Positions 32,724-41,171 of a DNA stretch of 64,000 bases are shown piece by piece. The position numbers and the translations under genes were made by a program. Below the pieces are notes generated by a model, which made no database searches, was not told where the DNA came from, and saw only the letters and a program-made list of their open reading frames with translations. The stretch is taken from contig NZ_JZUE01000004.1 in NCBI RefSeq assembly GCF_000969605.1, forward strand, positions 62,001 to 126,000, read 5' to 3'. How positions within the stretch are numbered: the stretch's first letter is position 1; every line of letters begins with the position of its first letter. Origin of the DNA: Aquincola tertiaricarbonis. GTDB taxonomy: Bacteria; Pseudomonadota; Gammaproteobacteria; Burkholderiales; Burkholderiaceae_C.

Positions 32724-33116
32724 ATGAACACGACGCTTCCGATGCAGGCGATGGCAGGCGCGGCCTGCCTGCTGGCCGCCCTGCATGCACCACCCGCCAG
32801 CGCCCAGCCGACCGAGTTTCCGCCCGATGCGGTGCCGCTGACCGAAGCCTCGCTCGATGCGCTGGCAGGCAAGCGCTACGTGGGCCAGACCCAGGGCGGC
32901 CATTGGCGGCAGATGGACTTCGGCCCCGACCGCAGCTACCGCGTGAGCTTTCGCAATGGCATCCTGGACGGCAAGCTGCGGCTGGAGGGCGACAAGCTGT
33001 GCCAGGACATGCGCAAGACCATCGAAAGCAGCTGCAACGAGGTGCGGGTGAAGGACAACCAGCTGTTCTACAAGCGCGTGTACAACGGCGAGGTGATCAC
33101 GCTGGTGGCGCAGTAG
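32724..33116 (+). CDS. Small secreted protein of unknown function
   Basis: This 130-residue protein has a signal peptide (hydrophobic MAGAACLLAALHAPPASA, cleavage near ASAQ). The mature part is about 100 residues with a beta-rich pattern (RYVGQTQGGHWRQMDFG, SYRVSFRNG) and two cysteines, in KLCQDM and SSCNEV, that could form a disulfide. I do not recognise the family. ATG 32724 has GGAG six bases upstream. It stands alone, converging on the RidA-like gene with a 6-bp gap. Confidence 0.75.
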   Translation: MNTTLPMQAMAGAACLLAALHAPPASAQPTEFPPDAVPLTEASLDALAGKRYVGQTQGGHWRQMDFGPDRSYRVSFRNGILDGKLRLEGDKLCQDMRKTIESSCNEVRVKDNQLFYKRVYNGEVITLVAQ

Positions 33117-33122
33117 GCCTCA

Positions 33123-33524
33123 TCAGGTCGTGGCAACCTGCGGCAGCCTGGCGACCACCTTGATCTCGAACTGGAAGCCCGACAGCCAGGTGACGCCCAC
33201 CACCGTGGCGGTGGGATACGGCGGCGGGCCCCAGAACTCGGCAGCCACGGCCCAGGCACGCTCGAAGTGCTGCGCCGGGTCCACCATGAACACGGTCACG
33301 TCCACCACGTCGGCGAAGCTGCAGCCGGCCGCGGCCAGGATGGCATCGAGGTTCCTGAACGCCAGGCGCACCTGCTCGTCCCGGTCGGGCTCCGGCGATC
33401 CATCGGGGCGGCTGCCCACCTGGCCGGAAACGAACAACAGGCCGTTGGCACGCACGGCCGGGGAATAGCGGTGCAGTTCGTACAGGGCGTGGCGCCCCGG
33501 GGGTGTGACGACGTCGCGGGTCAT
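33123..33524 (-). CDS. RidA/YjgF family protein, atypical active site
   Basis: This 133-residue protein has the RidA trimer fold, seen in LFVSGQVGSRPDG, AFRNLDAILAAAGCSFADVV and VFMVDPAQHFE. Classical RidA has an arginine that holds the imine substrate, in a PARSCVEV-like strand. The matching stretch here is PTATVVGV, with no arginine, so it probably belongs to a Rid subgroup without standard 2-iminopropanoate deaminase activity. AAGGACG precedes ATG 33524. It lies upstream of, and separated by 115 bp of non-coding sequence from, the end of the large leftward operon. Confidence 0.87.
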   Translation of the reverse strand: MTRDVVTPPGRHALYELHRYSPAVRANGLLFVSGQVGSRPDGSPEPDRDEQVRLAFRNLDAILAAAGCSFADVVDVTVFMVDPAQHFERAWAVAAEFWGPPPYPTATVVGVTWLSGFQFEIKVVARLPQVATT

Positions 33525-33639
33525 GAGGACCGTCCTTCTCGGGTGTTGCTGGAAGCAGCCACTCTAGAAGCCCGCGGCCCGCGGATAAACCGGCCAGGCG
33601 CACCATCACTTTTTGCCGCGGCCAAACAATGCGTGGCCT

Positions 33640-34581
33640 TCAAGCGCCCAGGAACTCGAAGCCCATCGTGCGGGCGTGGTAGTGCAGTCCGCCGTCCTGC
33701 ACGATGAGGAAGCGCGCCTGCACGCCGCCGGCGTTGTGGTGGGAATGCGCTGCGCCCGGCGGCGTCACCAGCGTGCTCCAACGCTGCCAGCCGCAGGCCT
33801 GGCCGTCCACCGACGAATGGCAATGCTCGCCCTGCAGCACCAGCGTGATGGCGGCCGAGTTGTGCCGGTGGGGCGCCTGTTGCGCGCGCGGCGGCAGCGT
33901 GTTCAGGCTGAGCGTGAGCGACGGCATGAGGTTGCGCCGCGCCTGCTGCTGCTGCGACGAGAAGATGAGCGCATGGCCGGAGGTGCCGGCACCGGCCGCG
34001 GTGGCCGTCACCAGCGACAGCTGCCGCTCGATCTCGGCCGCTGGGTAGTGCACCGTGGCCACCGGCGACGCCTCGGCCGGGCCCGGCCGGGCGCCCTCCA
34101 GCGACAGCTGCGGCTGGTTGTCCACCATCCACAGCAGGGCGCCGGCCGCGCCGCCGTGCAGGCTGCAAGCGCTGCCGCCGGGCAGCAGGAACACGTCGCC
34201 CGCTTCGAAGCGCACCAAGTCCGCGCCGCCGCGGCACGCCCCGCTGCCACGGATCACGTAGCAGATCGCCGCGGTGGCAGGCAGGTCGAAGGCGAGTGCA
34301 TCACCCGCGGCTACGTGGGCATAACGCGCGAGCATCAGCGGCGTGGTGGCCGGGCCGGCCTGTCCCATCGCGGCCGACTGGTCGCAGGCCCACCAGCCGC
34401 TGTGCGTGGCCGCCAGCGCCTGCGCCGCCACCGCATCGAACTGGCCGGCCGGCACCGGCGGCAGCTTCAGGTTGAAGGCGTTGCCGGAATTGAAGAAGCG
34501 CGCGCGGGCCTGGGCCTCGTCGGCGGGCGCCGCAGGCAGCTGCACCGGCATCGCGGCCAGGCTGTCGAAGGCCTGCGTCAT
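33640..34581 (-). CDS. Bicupin protein, gentisate-dioxygenase-like
   Basis: This 313-residue protein has two cupin barrels. The N-terminal barrel (VRFEAGDVFLLPGGS) lacks an obvious metal triad. The C-terminal barrel carries HRHN, then Glu in LQGEHC and His in PPGAAHSHH, a plausible Fe or Ni/Mn site. It resembles gentisate dioxygenase-type bicupins, but could act on a ureido or amide intermediate given its neighbour. The ATG at 34581 overlaps the stop of the M20 hydrolase (ATGA). It is the last gene of a twelve-gene leftward run. Confidence 0.8.
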   Translation of the reverse strand: MTQAFDSLAAMPVQLPAAPADEAQARARFFNSGNAFNLKLPPVPAGQFDAVAAQALAATHSGWWACDQSAAMGQAGPATTPLMLARYAHVAAGDALAFDLPATAAICYVIRGSGACRGGADLVRFEAGDVFLLPGGSACSLHGGAAGALLWMVDNQPQLSLEGARPGPAEASPVATVHYPAAEIERQLSLVTATAAGAGTSGHALIFSSQQQQARRNLMPSLTLSLNTLPPRAQQAPHRHNSAAITLVLQGEHCHSSVDGQACGWQRWSTLVTPPGAAHSHHNAGGVQARFLIVQDGGLHYHARTMGFEFLGA

Positions 34582-35831
34582 GCGGCCTCCACGCCTGCCC
34601 GCGCTGCCAGCACCTGCAGCAGCACGTCGGCGCCGGCGGCCACATGGGCGGGCTCGGCCCATTCATGCTCGGCATGGCTCACGCCGCCGCGGCACGGAAT
34701 GAAGACCATCGCACTGGGGCACAGCGGCGCCAGGTGCCGGGCATCGTGCCCCGCGGCCGACAGCAGCGCCATGCGCGGGTGGCCCAGCCGCTGCGCAGCG
34801 GCGTCGATCTGGGCCCGCAGCCCGGCATCGAAGCCGTTGCCCGGCGCATCGACCAGCGGCTGCACCTGCACCGTGCAGGGCGCCGCATGCGCCTCGCACA
34901 GCGCTTCCAGCCGGCGGCCGAGCAGGTCGAGCGTGGCGTTGTCGGGGTGGCGCAGGTCGATGCGCAGCAGCACCCGCTCGGGCACCACCGAAGGTGCGTT
35001 CGGCTCCAGCTTCAACTGGCCGATGGTGAACTTGACCGCCGCGTCGTGCCCGCCCACTTGCCTATACAACTCGGCCGCGACGCGGGTGAAGGCGGCCAGC
35101 GCATCGCGCCGGTCGGCCATGGCCAGCGTGCCGGCATGGCCCTTGTCACCCTGCAGAACCACCTGGTAGGTCTTCTTGCCCTGGATGCCGCTGACCACGC
35201 CGATCACCCTGCCTTCGGCCTCCAGCAACGGGCCCTGCTCGATGTGCGCCTCCACGTAGGCCTGGGCCGCGAAGCCCAGCCGCCGGCGCCGCAGCGCAGG
35301 AAAGGCCGCATGCAGCGCGTCCAGCGCATCGGCCACGCGCATGCCTTCGGCATCGGTGGCCTCGCGGATCTCCGCCAGCGGTCGCACACCGGCAAAGGCT
35401 TCCGAGCCCATCATGCCGGGCGCGAAGCGCGAGCCCTCCTCGTTCATCCAGGCCACCGCCACCAGCGGCGCGCGGGGCCGCAGGCCGCGTTCAGCCAGCG
35501 TGGTGAGCGCCTCCAGTGCGGCCAGCACGCCGTACACGCCGTCGAACGGACCGCCGGTCGGCTGGCTGTCCAGGTGGCTGCCGCTCATCACCGGCAGCGC
35601 CGACGGATCGGTGCCCGGCAGCGTGAGGAAGAGGTTGCCCGCGTCGTCGGTGCTGGGCTGCAGGCCGGCGGCCTCGGCCCAGCCGATCACCACGCGCCAG
35701 GCTTCGATCTCCTCGGCGCTCAGCGCCTGGCGGTTGACGCCGCCGGCCGGCGTGCCGCCGATGCGGGCGAGCTGCATCAGCCGGTCCCACAGCCGGGCGC
35801 CGTCCACCCGCAGGTTGGCCAGCGCCGCCAT
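34578..35831 (-). CDS. M20-family Zn-dependent N-carbamoylase/allantoate amidohydrolase-type enzyme
   Basis: This 417-residue amidohydrolase is of the HyuC/AllC type, cleaving N-carbamoyl or related amides. Metal and substrate motifs are GSHLDSQPTGGPFDG, NEEGSRFAPGMMGS and HIEQGPLLEAEG, and the dimerisation domain precedes AAGHDARHLAPLCPSAM. Substrate candidates are N-carbamoyl amino acids or ureido acids. It is coupled on both sides: TGATG with the alpha/beta hydrolase gene and ATGA with the bicupin gene. Confidence 0.92.
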   Translation of the reverse strand: MAALANLRVDGARLWDRLMQLARIGGTPAGGVNRQALSAEEIEAWRVVIGWAEAAGLQPSTDDAGNLFLTLPGTDPSALPVMSGSHLDSQPTGGPFDGVYGVLAALEALTTLAERGLRPRAPLVAVAWMNEEGSRFAPGMMGSEAFAGVRPLAEIREATDAEGMRVADALDALHAAFPALRRRRLGFAAQAYVEAHIEQGPLLEAEGRVIGVVSGIQGKKTYQVVLQGDKGHAGTLAMADRRDALAAFTRVAAELYRQVGGHDAAVKFTIGQLKLEPNAPSVVPERVLLRIDLRHPDNATLDLLGRRLEALCEAHAAPCTVQVQPLVDAPGNGFDAGLRAQIDAAAQRLGHPRMALLSAAGHDARHLAPLCPSAMVFIPCRGGVSHAEHEWAEPAHVAAGADVLLQVLAARAGVEAA

Positions 35832-36736
35832 CAGTCGGTCTTCATGATCTGGCTGGGCAGCGCGCGGGCGTCGCGCACTTCCCAGCGGCCGGCTTCCACC
35901 TGGGCGAAGAACTCGGCCAGCAGCGCATTGAAGGCCGCCGGTTCTTCCAGGTTGAGCGTGTGGCCGGTCTTGGGCATCACCGCCAGACCGCAGGCCGGGA
36001 TGGTGCGCTTGAGGAAGATGCCCGGCTGCAGGCAGTGGTCGTCCTCGTCGCCCACCACCACCAGCGAAGGCACCGGCATGCGCGCGATGTCGCCCTGCAG
36101 GTCGTAGATCGACGGCCGGCGCGCCTGCACGCCGCGCATGGTGTTGGCCGCGCCCAGCGCATCGTGCTGGCCCAGCCAGGTGGCGAATTCCTGCCAGCCG
36201 CGCGGGTCCTTGTTCTGGAACTGCACCCGGCTGGCGCCGATGGCGTAGGTCCTGGCGAAGGTCTCGCTGCCCTGCCGCTCGAACTGGCGCGCCACTTCCA
36301 GCGACACGTTGCGGAAGTAGTCCTCGTGCTCCTTCTCGGCGCCGTAGCCGGCCCCGGCGATCACCAGCGACAGCGCGCGCGCCGCATGCCGCAGCCCGAA
36401 GTGCAGCGTGGCGAAGCCGCCCATCGACAGGCCGACGACATGGGCCTTGTCCAGGCCCAGCGCATCCATCACCGCGGCGATGTCGTCGGCCGCGGTGGCC
36501 TGCGAGTAGCGCTCCATATCGGCCGGCACGTCCGAAGGCGGATAACCGCGCGCGGCGAAGCTGATGCAGCGGTAGCGCCGCGCGAAGAAGCGCATCTGCG
36601 GCTCCCAGCTGCGGTGGTCGCCGCCGAACTCGTGCACGAAGACGATGGGCGTGCCGCGGCCGGCGGATTCCACGTGCAGCCGCACGCCGTCGGGCGTGAT
36701 GGCGCTGTGGGTGGACAGGGCGAGGGTGTCGGTCAT
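35831..36736 (-). CDS. Alpha/beta hydrolase
   Basis: This 301-residue hydrolase has the nucleophile elbow GLSMGGFA, an oxyanion HEFGG loop, Asp in VVGDEDDHCLQPG and His in KTGHTLNLEEP. No signal peptide is present. It resembles enol-lactone and C-C bond hydrolases, so it may open a ring or cleave an ester in the pathway. AGGAGG lies directly upstream of ATG 36736. It lies between the aminotransferase and the M20 hydrolase in the twelve-gene operon. Confidence 0.9.
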   Translation of the reverse strand: MTDTLALSTHSAITPDGVRLHVESAGRGTPIVFVHEFGGDHRSWEPQMRFFARRYRCISFAARGYPPSDVPADMERYSQATAADDIAAVMDALGLDKAHVVGLSMGGFATLHFGLRHAARALSLVIAGAGYGAEKEHEDYFRNVSLEVARQFERQGSETFARTYAIGASRVQFQNKDPRGWQEFATWLGQHDALGAANTMRGVQARRPSIYDLQGDIARMPVPSLVVVGDEDDHCLQPGIFLKRTIPACGLAVMPKTGHTLNLEEPAAFNALLAEFFAQVEAGRWEVRDARALPSQIMKTD

Positions 36737-36749
36737 GCGGCCTCCTGCA

Positions 36750-37886
36750 TCAGAACAGCGCGGTGGTGGCCGGCAGGCTGCGCGCCCGCTCCACCGCCTG
36801 CGGCAGCGCCTCCACCAGCGCCTGGGCCCAGGCGGCCGGCACGGTGGTCGAGATCTTCACGAAGCGGTGGCCGAAGCGCGGCGTGTGGTACGCGCCCTGC
36901 CGCACCATGATGCCCTGCTCTCCCATTGCGGTGACCAGCGCCTCGGGCGTGATGCCGGCGTCGATGCACTCCACCACCAGGAAGTTGGCCTGCGTGGGCG
37001 CCATCGGCACATGGAAGCCCGGCAGCCGGCGGAAGGCCTCGGCGATCACCACCTGGTTGGCCCGCTGCTGCGCGCCGATGTGGGCCATCCACTCGCCCTT
37101 GACCGCCAGCCCCGCCAGCGCCGCGCGCTGCGCGATGACGCTGGCGCCCAGCGGCGCCTGCGAATGCGGCAGGATGCGCGCCAGCAGGTCGGGCGTGGCC
37201 ACCAGCGCGCCCAGCCGCAGCCCGGCCAAGCCTAGCCACTTCGAGAAGCTGACGATGGTGACCGTGCCCTCGGGGTAGAAGCTGGAGGCCAGCGTGTGGC
37301 TGTCGGCGAAGTCGCGGTAGGTGCAGTCGTGGATCAGCACCGCGCCCAGCGCCTTGGCCCGCTCCGCGAAGGCGCGGATCTCGTCGGCGGTATAGGTGGT
37401 GCCCAGCGGGTTGTTGGGGTCCACCAGGTAGATCACGCGGGTGTTGGCATCGGTGGCGGCCACCAGCGCATCCACGCTGAGCTTGTAGCCGTGCTCGGGG
37501 CCGTAGATCGGGATCTCGGTGATCACCGCGCCGGCCTTCTGCGCAAATTGCAGCGGCCACTTCCAGCCCGGGTCGGTGGTGACGAAGCCGCCGCCCGGCG
37601 TGCAGAAGGCCCGGCAGGCCAGCGCCAGCGCGGCCACGGCGCCGTCGGTCACCACCGCGGCATGGCCGGGCAGCTCCAGGTCATCGACGATCGCGCTGCG
37701 CAGCGCCTCGATGCCCAGCGGCGGCGCATAGGCATGGAAGCTCTCGTCGTCGATGGCCTCGTGCAGCGCGGCGCGCACCGCAGGATGCATCGGAAAATGG
37801 TTGGTGTTCTGGCCCAGCCACTTCAGCTCGGGGTTGCTGAACAGCCGGTCGAAGTACTGGTTGCGGATGTCCGCTTCACTGCTCAT
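36750..37886 (-). CDS. Class I/II PLP-dependent aminotransferase (histidinol-phosphate-type)
   Basis: This 378-residue fold-type I enzyme has the cofactor lysine in VSFSKWLGLAGLRLG and the Asn-Asp/Tyr residues in VDPNNPLG and IHDCTYRDF. The histidinol-phosphate aminotransferase-like subgroup is broad, so the exact amino donor is unknown. In this operon it probably transfers or removes the amino group of the imported substrate. Gap to the SDR gene upstream is 12 bp. Confidence 0.9.
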   Translation of the reverse strand: MSSEADIRNQYFDRLFSNPELKWLGQNTNHFPMHPAVRAALHEAIDDESFHAYAPPLGIEALRSAIVDDLELPGHAAVVTDGAVAALALACRAFCTPGGGFVTTDPGWKWPLQFAQKAGAVITEIPIYGPEHGYKLSVDALVAATDANTRVIYLVDPNNPLGTTYTADEIRAFAERAKALGAVLIHDCTYRDFADSHTLASSFYPEGTVTIVSFSKWLGLAGLRLGALVATPDLLARILPHSQAPLGASVIAQRAALAGLAVKGEWMAHIGAQQRANQVVIAEAFRRLPGFHVPMAPTQANFLVVECIDAGITPEALVTAMGEQGIMVRQGAYHTPRFGHRFVKISTTVPAAWAQALVEALPQAVERARSLPATTALF

Positions 37887-37898
37887 CGTGATGCCCTC

Positions 37899-38732
37899 TC
37901 AGGCGGCCAGCTGGCGGGCCTGCTCGGCCAGCTGGGCCTTGCGGCTGGTCTTGATGATGCTGCCGCGCGCCGCGATGCCACCGTCGATGGTCACCACCGT
38001 GCCGGTGATGTAGGCCGCGCGCGGCGAGGCCAGGAACACCATCAGCTCGGCCACCTCTTCCGGCTCCGCGGGGCGGCCGCCGGGGTAGTTGTCGAACAGC
38101 TCTTCCCAGCGGCCTTCGTCGCCGAAGTTGTCGAGCGCGCGGCGCTTCATCAGCTTGACCATGCGGTCGGTGGCCACCGGGCCGGGGTTCACACCCACCA
38201 CGCGGATGCCGTCGTCCAGCGACACGCCGCCCAGCGCGCGGGTGAAGGCCATCACCGCCGCATTGCCGGTGGAGCCGGCGATGTAGTTGGCGTCCCAGTT
38301 CTCGCCCGAGTTGCCGATGTCGTTGACGATCACGCCGCGGCCGCGCTGCTTCATGCGGGCATAGATGTGCTGCGTCAGCTCCATGTAGCCCAGCACCTTA
38401 AGCTGGAAGCCGCGGCGCACTGCGGCAAAGTCCAGCGACTCGATCGGGCCCGAGGGAATGTCGCCGGCGTTGTTCACCAGGATGTCGATGTCGCCCACCG
38501 CGGCGGCCAGCGCGGCCATCGATTCGGGCGTGGCCAGGTCCATCGCATGCACGGTCACGCGCACGCCGTGGGTGGCGGCGATCTGCGTGGCGGCGGCGTC
38601 CAGCGCGGCGCCGTCGCGCGCGGCCAGGTGGAGGTGGCAGCCTTCGGCAGCAAAGGCGTGGGCAGCGGCCAGGCCGATGCCCTTGGAGGCACCGGTGATC
38701 AGCACGGTGTGGCCAGCGAGGTCGAGGTTCAT
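37899..38732 (-). CDS. SDR-family protein with the catalytic lysine replaced
   Basis: This 277-residue Rossmann protein has an intact cofactor loop (GASKGIGLAA), NNAGD motif and C-terminal signature. The catalytic motif reads YIAGS (Tyr150 to Ser154) instead of YxxxK. The lysine normally lowers the tyrosine pKa and positions the nicotinamide ribose, so classical oxidoreductase activity is doubtful or relies on another residue. AGGAAG precedes ATG 38732. Part of the twelve-gene operon, 53 bp downstream of the GntR gene. Confidence 0.88.
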   Translation of the reverse strand: MNLDLAGHTVLITGASKGIGLAAAHAFAAEGCHLHLAARDGAALDAAATQIAATHGVRVTVHAMDLATPESMAALAAAVGDIDILVNNAGDIPSGPIESLDFAAVRRGFQLKVLGYMELTQHIYARMKQRGRGVIVNDIGNSGENWDANYIAGSTGNAAVMAFTRALGGVSLDDGIRVVGVNPGPVATDRMVKLMKRRALDNFGDEGRWEELFDNYPGGRPAEPEEVAELMVFLASPRAAYITGTVVTIDGGIAARGSIIKTSRKAQLAEQARQLAA

Positions 38733-38785
38733 GGACGGAACTTCCTGTGTCGAGCGGGAAAGGGAATGGAGGGCGCGGGCGGCGG

Positions 38786-39532
38786 TCAGGCCGCGTCCGT
38801 GTCGGTGCGGGACAGCGCGGCCACGAGGTCGACGATGTCGTCCTCCAGCAGGCTGACGTGGTCCACCGCGGCGCTGAAGGCCGCGGCCGGGTCATTGCGG
38901 TCGATGGCCGCGAGGATGGCGGCGTGCTCGCCGATGGTGGCGCTCATGCGCCCGGGCTGGAAGGTGACGTGGCGGCGGTACACCCGCACCCGCTTGCGCA
39001 GCGCACGGGTCTGCTCGGCCAGGTATTGGGTGTTGGAGGCGTCGTACAGCGCGTCGTGGAAGTCCTGGTTCACGTCGTAGAAGCGCGAGTGGTCGCCCGA
39101 CTCCAGCACCTGCACCAGCTGCTGGTGCAGGCCCGCCAGGCGCTGCTTCTGCGCCGCGCTGGCACGCCGCGCGGCGTACTTGGCGCACAAGCCTTCCATG
39201 ACCGCCATCATCTGGAACATCTCGATCAGCGTGGGCAGCGGCACCACGGCCACGCACACGCCGCCGCGGCCGCGCAGGTCGACCAGGCCGGTGCCGGCCA
39301 GCGCCTTCAGCGCCTCGCGCACCGGGGTGCGGCTGACCTGGAAGCGCTCGGCCAGCTCGGCCTCGTCGAGCCGCGCGCCGGGCTTGAGCACGCCGCTGAC
39401 GATCAGGTCCTGCAGCGTTTCCTGCAGCTCGTCGCTCAGCGTGACCGAGCGGTCGCGTAGGCGGCCGCGGGCCGGCACGGTGGGGATGATCGGCAGCGGT
39501 TCGGCGGCGGCGCCTGTGTTGTCGTCACTCAT
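38786..39532 (-). CDS. GntR family regulator with FCD ligand domain
   Basis: This 248-residue regulator has a winged helix at about residues 35-100 (AELAERFQVSRTPVREALKAL) and an all-helical FCD domain, which typically binds a metal and a carboxylate metabolite. It sits inside the twelve-gene operon, so it is probably made with the pathway and acts as its repressor. The operator was not identified. Start ATG 39532 (MSDDNTG) has a weak ribosome-binding site. Confidence 0.92.
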   Translation of the reverse strand: MSDDNTGAAAEPLPIIPTVPARGRLRDRSVTLSDELQETLQDLIVSGVLKPGARLDEAELAERFQVSRTPVREALKALAGTGLVDLRGRGGVCVAVVPLPTLIEMFQMMAVMEGLCAKYAARRASAAQKQRLAGLHQQLVQVLESGDHSRFYDVNQDFHDALYDASNTQYLAEQTRALRKRVRVYRRHVTFQPGRMSATIGEHAAILAAIDRNDPAAAFSAAVDHVSLLEDDIVDLVAALSRTDTDAA

Positions 39533-39552
39533 GGGCGGGTCGCAGCGTGGTG

Positions 39553-40416
39553 TCAGAAGGGCCGGTCGCCCGCCACGGTGGTGCGGTGCATCACCCGGCG
39601 GTGCTTGTGGTCGTCGTAGGGCGTGGCGCAGTGCATCGTGCTGCGGTTGTCCCAGATCAGCAGGTCGCCCGCCTGCCAGCGGTGGCGGTAGCTGAAGCGC
39701 GGGTCGATGGCATGCGCGTTCAGCTCGGCCAGCAGCGCGGTGCTCTCGTCGGCCGGCAGGCCGTCGATCTGCTTGACCACGTCCTGGCCCACGTACAGCG
39801 ACAGGCGGCCGGTCTCGGGGTGGGTGCGCACCAGAGGATGCTGCACGTCGGGCACGTCGGCGCGCTGTTGGTCGCTCAGCGGCTGGCGGTCGGCGAAGGC
39901 CTTGCCGTAGTAGTTGGCGTAGGAGTGCGTGGCCTTGAGGTGGCGGATGCGCTGCTGCATCGCGGGGTCCAGCGCATCCCAGGCGGCATGCATCGACGCG
40001 AACAGCGTGTCGCCCCCCTCCGGCGGCACCTCCACCGCGTACAGCAGCGCGCCCAGCGAGGGTTCGGCCTTGTACGACAGGTCGGAGTGCCAGTTCCAGC
40101 CTTCCTTGTGGTTGCCGATGGGCTTGCCGCCCTCGGTCACGTTGGACAGCACGTAGATCTCGGGGTGCTGCTGCTTCAGGAACTGCGTGAGCACATGGCC
40201 CAGCAGCGTGCCGAAGCGGCGCGAGAAGGCCACGTGCTGGCCCTCGTCGATCTGCTGGCCGCGGAACAGCAGCAGCGAGCGCTGGTTGAGCGCATCGCGC
40301 AGCACGGCGAAGTCGGCATCGCTGACCGGCTCGCGCAGGTCGATGCCGTGCACCGCGGTGCCGATGAAGGGGCTCAGGTTCTCGAGCTGCAGCGTGGAGG
40401 AGGTGGCTTGTGGCAT
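39553..40416 (-). CDS. TauD/TfdA family Fe(II)/2-oxoglutarate dioxygenase
   Basis: This 287-residue non-heme iron dioxygenase has an iron facial triad with His-x-Asp in WHSDLSYK and a distal His near MHRTTV. The 2-oxoglutarate is held by Arg in the same C-terminal segment. TauD/TfdA enzymes hydroxylate and release taurine sulfite, aryloxy acids or similar groups; here the substrate is probably what the operon's ABC importer brings in. The start at ATG 40416 (MPQATSS) lacks a good ribosome-binding site. Lies 14 bp after the aldolase gene. Confidence 0.92.
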   Translation of the reverse strand: MPQATSSTLQLENLSPFIGTAVHGIDLREPVSDADFAVLRDALNQRSLLLFRGQQIDEGQHVAFSRRFGTLLGHVLTQFLKQQHPEIYVLSNVTEGGKPIGNHKEGWNWHSDLSYKAEPSLGALLYAVEVPPEGGDTLFASMHAAWDALDPAMQQRIRHLKATHSYANYYGKAFADRQPLSDQQRADVPDVQHPLVRTHPETGRLSLYVGQDVVKQIDGLPADESTALLAELNAHAIDPRFSYRHRWQAGDLLIWDNRSTMHCATPYDDHKHRRVMHRTTVAGDRPF

Positions 40417-40430
40417 CACGGTCGGCAATC

Positions 40431-41171
40431 TCACAGTCGGTAATCGGGTTGCGTGCGGTCGAGCATCCGGACGAAGGCCGGCCACTCGCGGGTGCCGGGC
40501 GGCAGGATGTCGCCGGCGAATTCGTTGAACTGGCGCGCGGCCAATGCGCTGGCCTCGGGCGGCGGCAGCACCAGGCTTTCGCCGGCACCCAGGCCCGACT
40601 GCGCCAGCAGCTGCACCCGCGCGGCCTTCTCGAAGTAGTACATCAGGATGAAGGCCTCGGGGATGGTGCGGCCCACCGTCAGCACGCCGTGGTTGCGCAG
40701 CACCAGCGTGTGGTGCGGGCCCAGGTCGCGCACCAGGCGTTCGCGCTCGTCCAGGTCCAGCGCCACGCCTTCGTACGCGTGGAAGCCGGTATGGCCCTGG
40801 TAGCGCATCGCGAACTGGCTGACCGGCGCCAGCCCGCCCGGCAGCGCCGAGATGGCGGTGCCCGCATCGCTGTGGGTGTGCAGCACGCACAGCGCATCGG
40901 GCCGCGCGGCATGGATGGCGCTGTGGATCACGAAGCCGGCGCGGTTGACCTCGTGGTCGCTGGGCTCCACCTTGCGCCCTTCCAGGTCGATCTTCACCAG
41001 GCAGGAGGCCGTCACTTCCGAGAACAACAGCCCGTAGGGGTTGATCAGGAAGTGGTGTTCGCTGCCCGGCACCCGGGCCGAGATGTGGTTGTAGATCAGG
41101 TCGTCCATGCCGAAGTGGCTGACGAGCCGGTAGCAGGCCGCGAGCTGGATGCGAAGTTCGGCTTCGGTCAT
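40431..41171 (-). CDS. Class II aldolase/adducin family protein
   Basis: This 246-residue zinc-dependent aldolase or decarboxylase-type protein has metal ligands in VLHTHSDAG and RNHGVLTVG and an N-terminal core NHISARVPG. Family members cleave hydroxylated or sugar-derived substrates. A paralogue is encoded at 48167-48958, in a different operon. ATG 41171 overlaps the upstream permease stop by one base (TGATG), so translation is coupled to the importer genes. Confidence 0.92.
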   Translation of the reverse strand: MTEAELRIQLAACYRLVSHFGMDDLIYNHISARVPGSEHHFLINPYGLLFSEVTASCLVKIDLEGRKVEPSDHEVNRAGFVIHSAIHAARPDALCVLHTHSDAGTAISALPGGLAPVSQFAMRYQGHTGFHAYEGVALDLDERERLVRDLGPHHTLVLRNHGVLTVGRTIPEAFILMYYFEKAARVQLLAQSGLGAGESLVLPPPEASALAARQFNEFAGDILPPGTREWPAFVRMLDRTQPDYRL

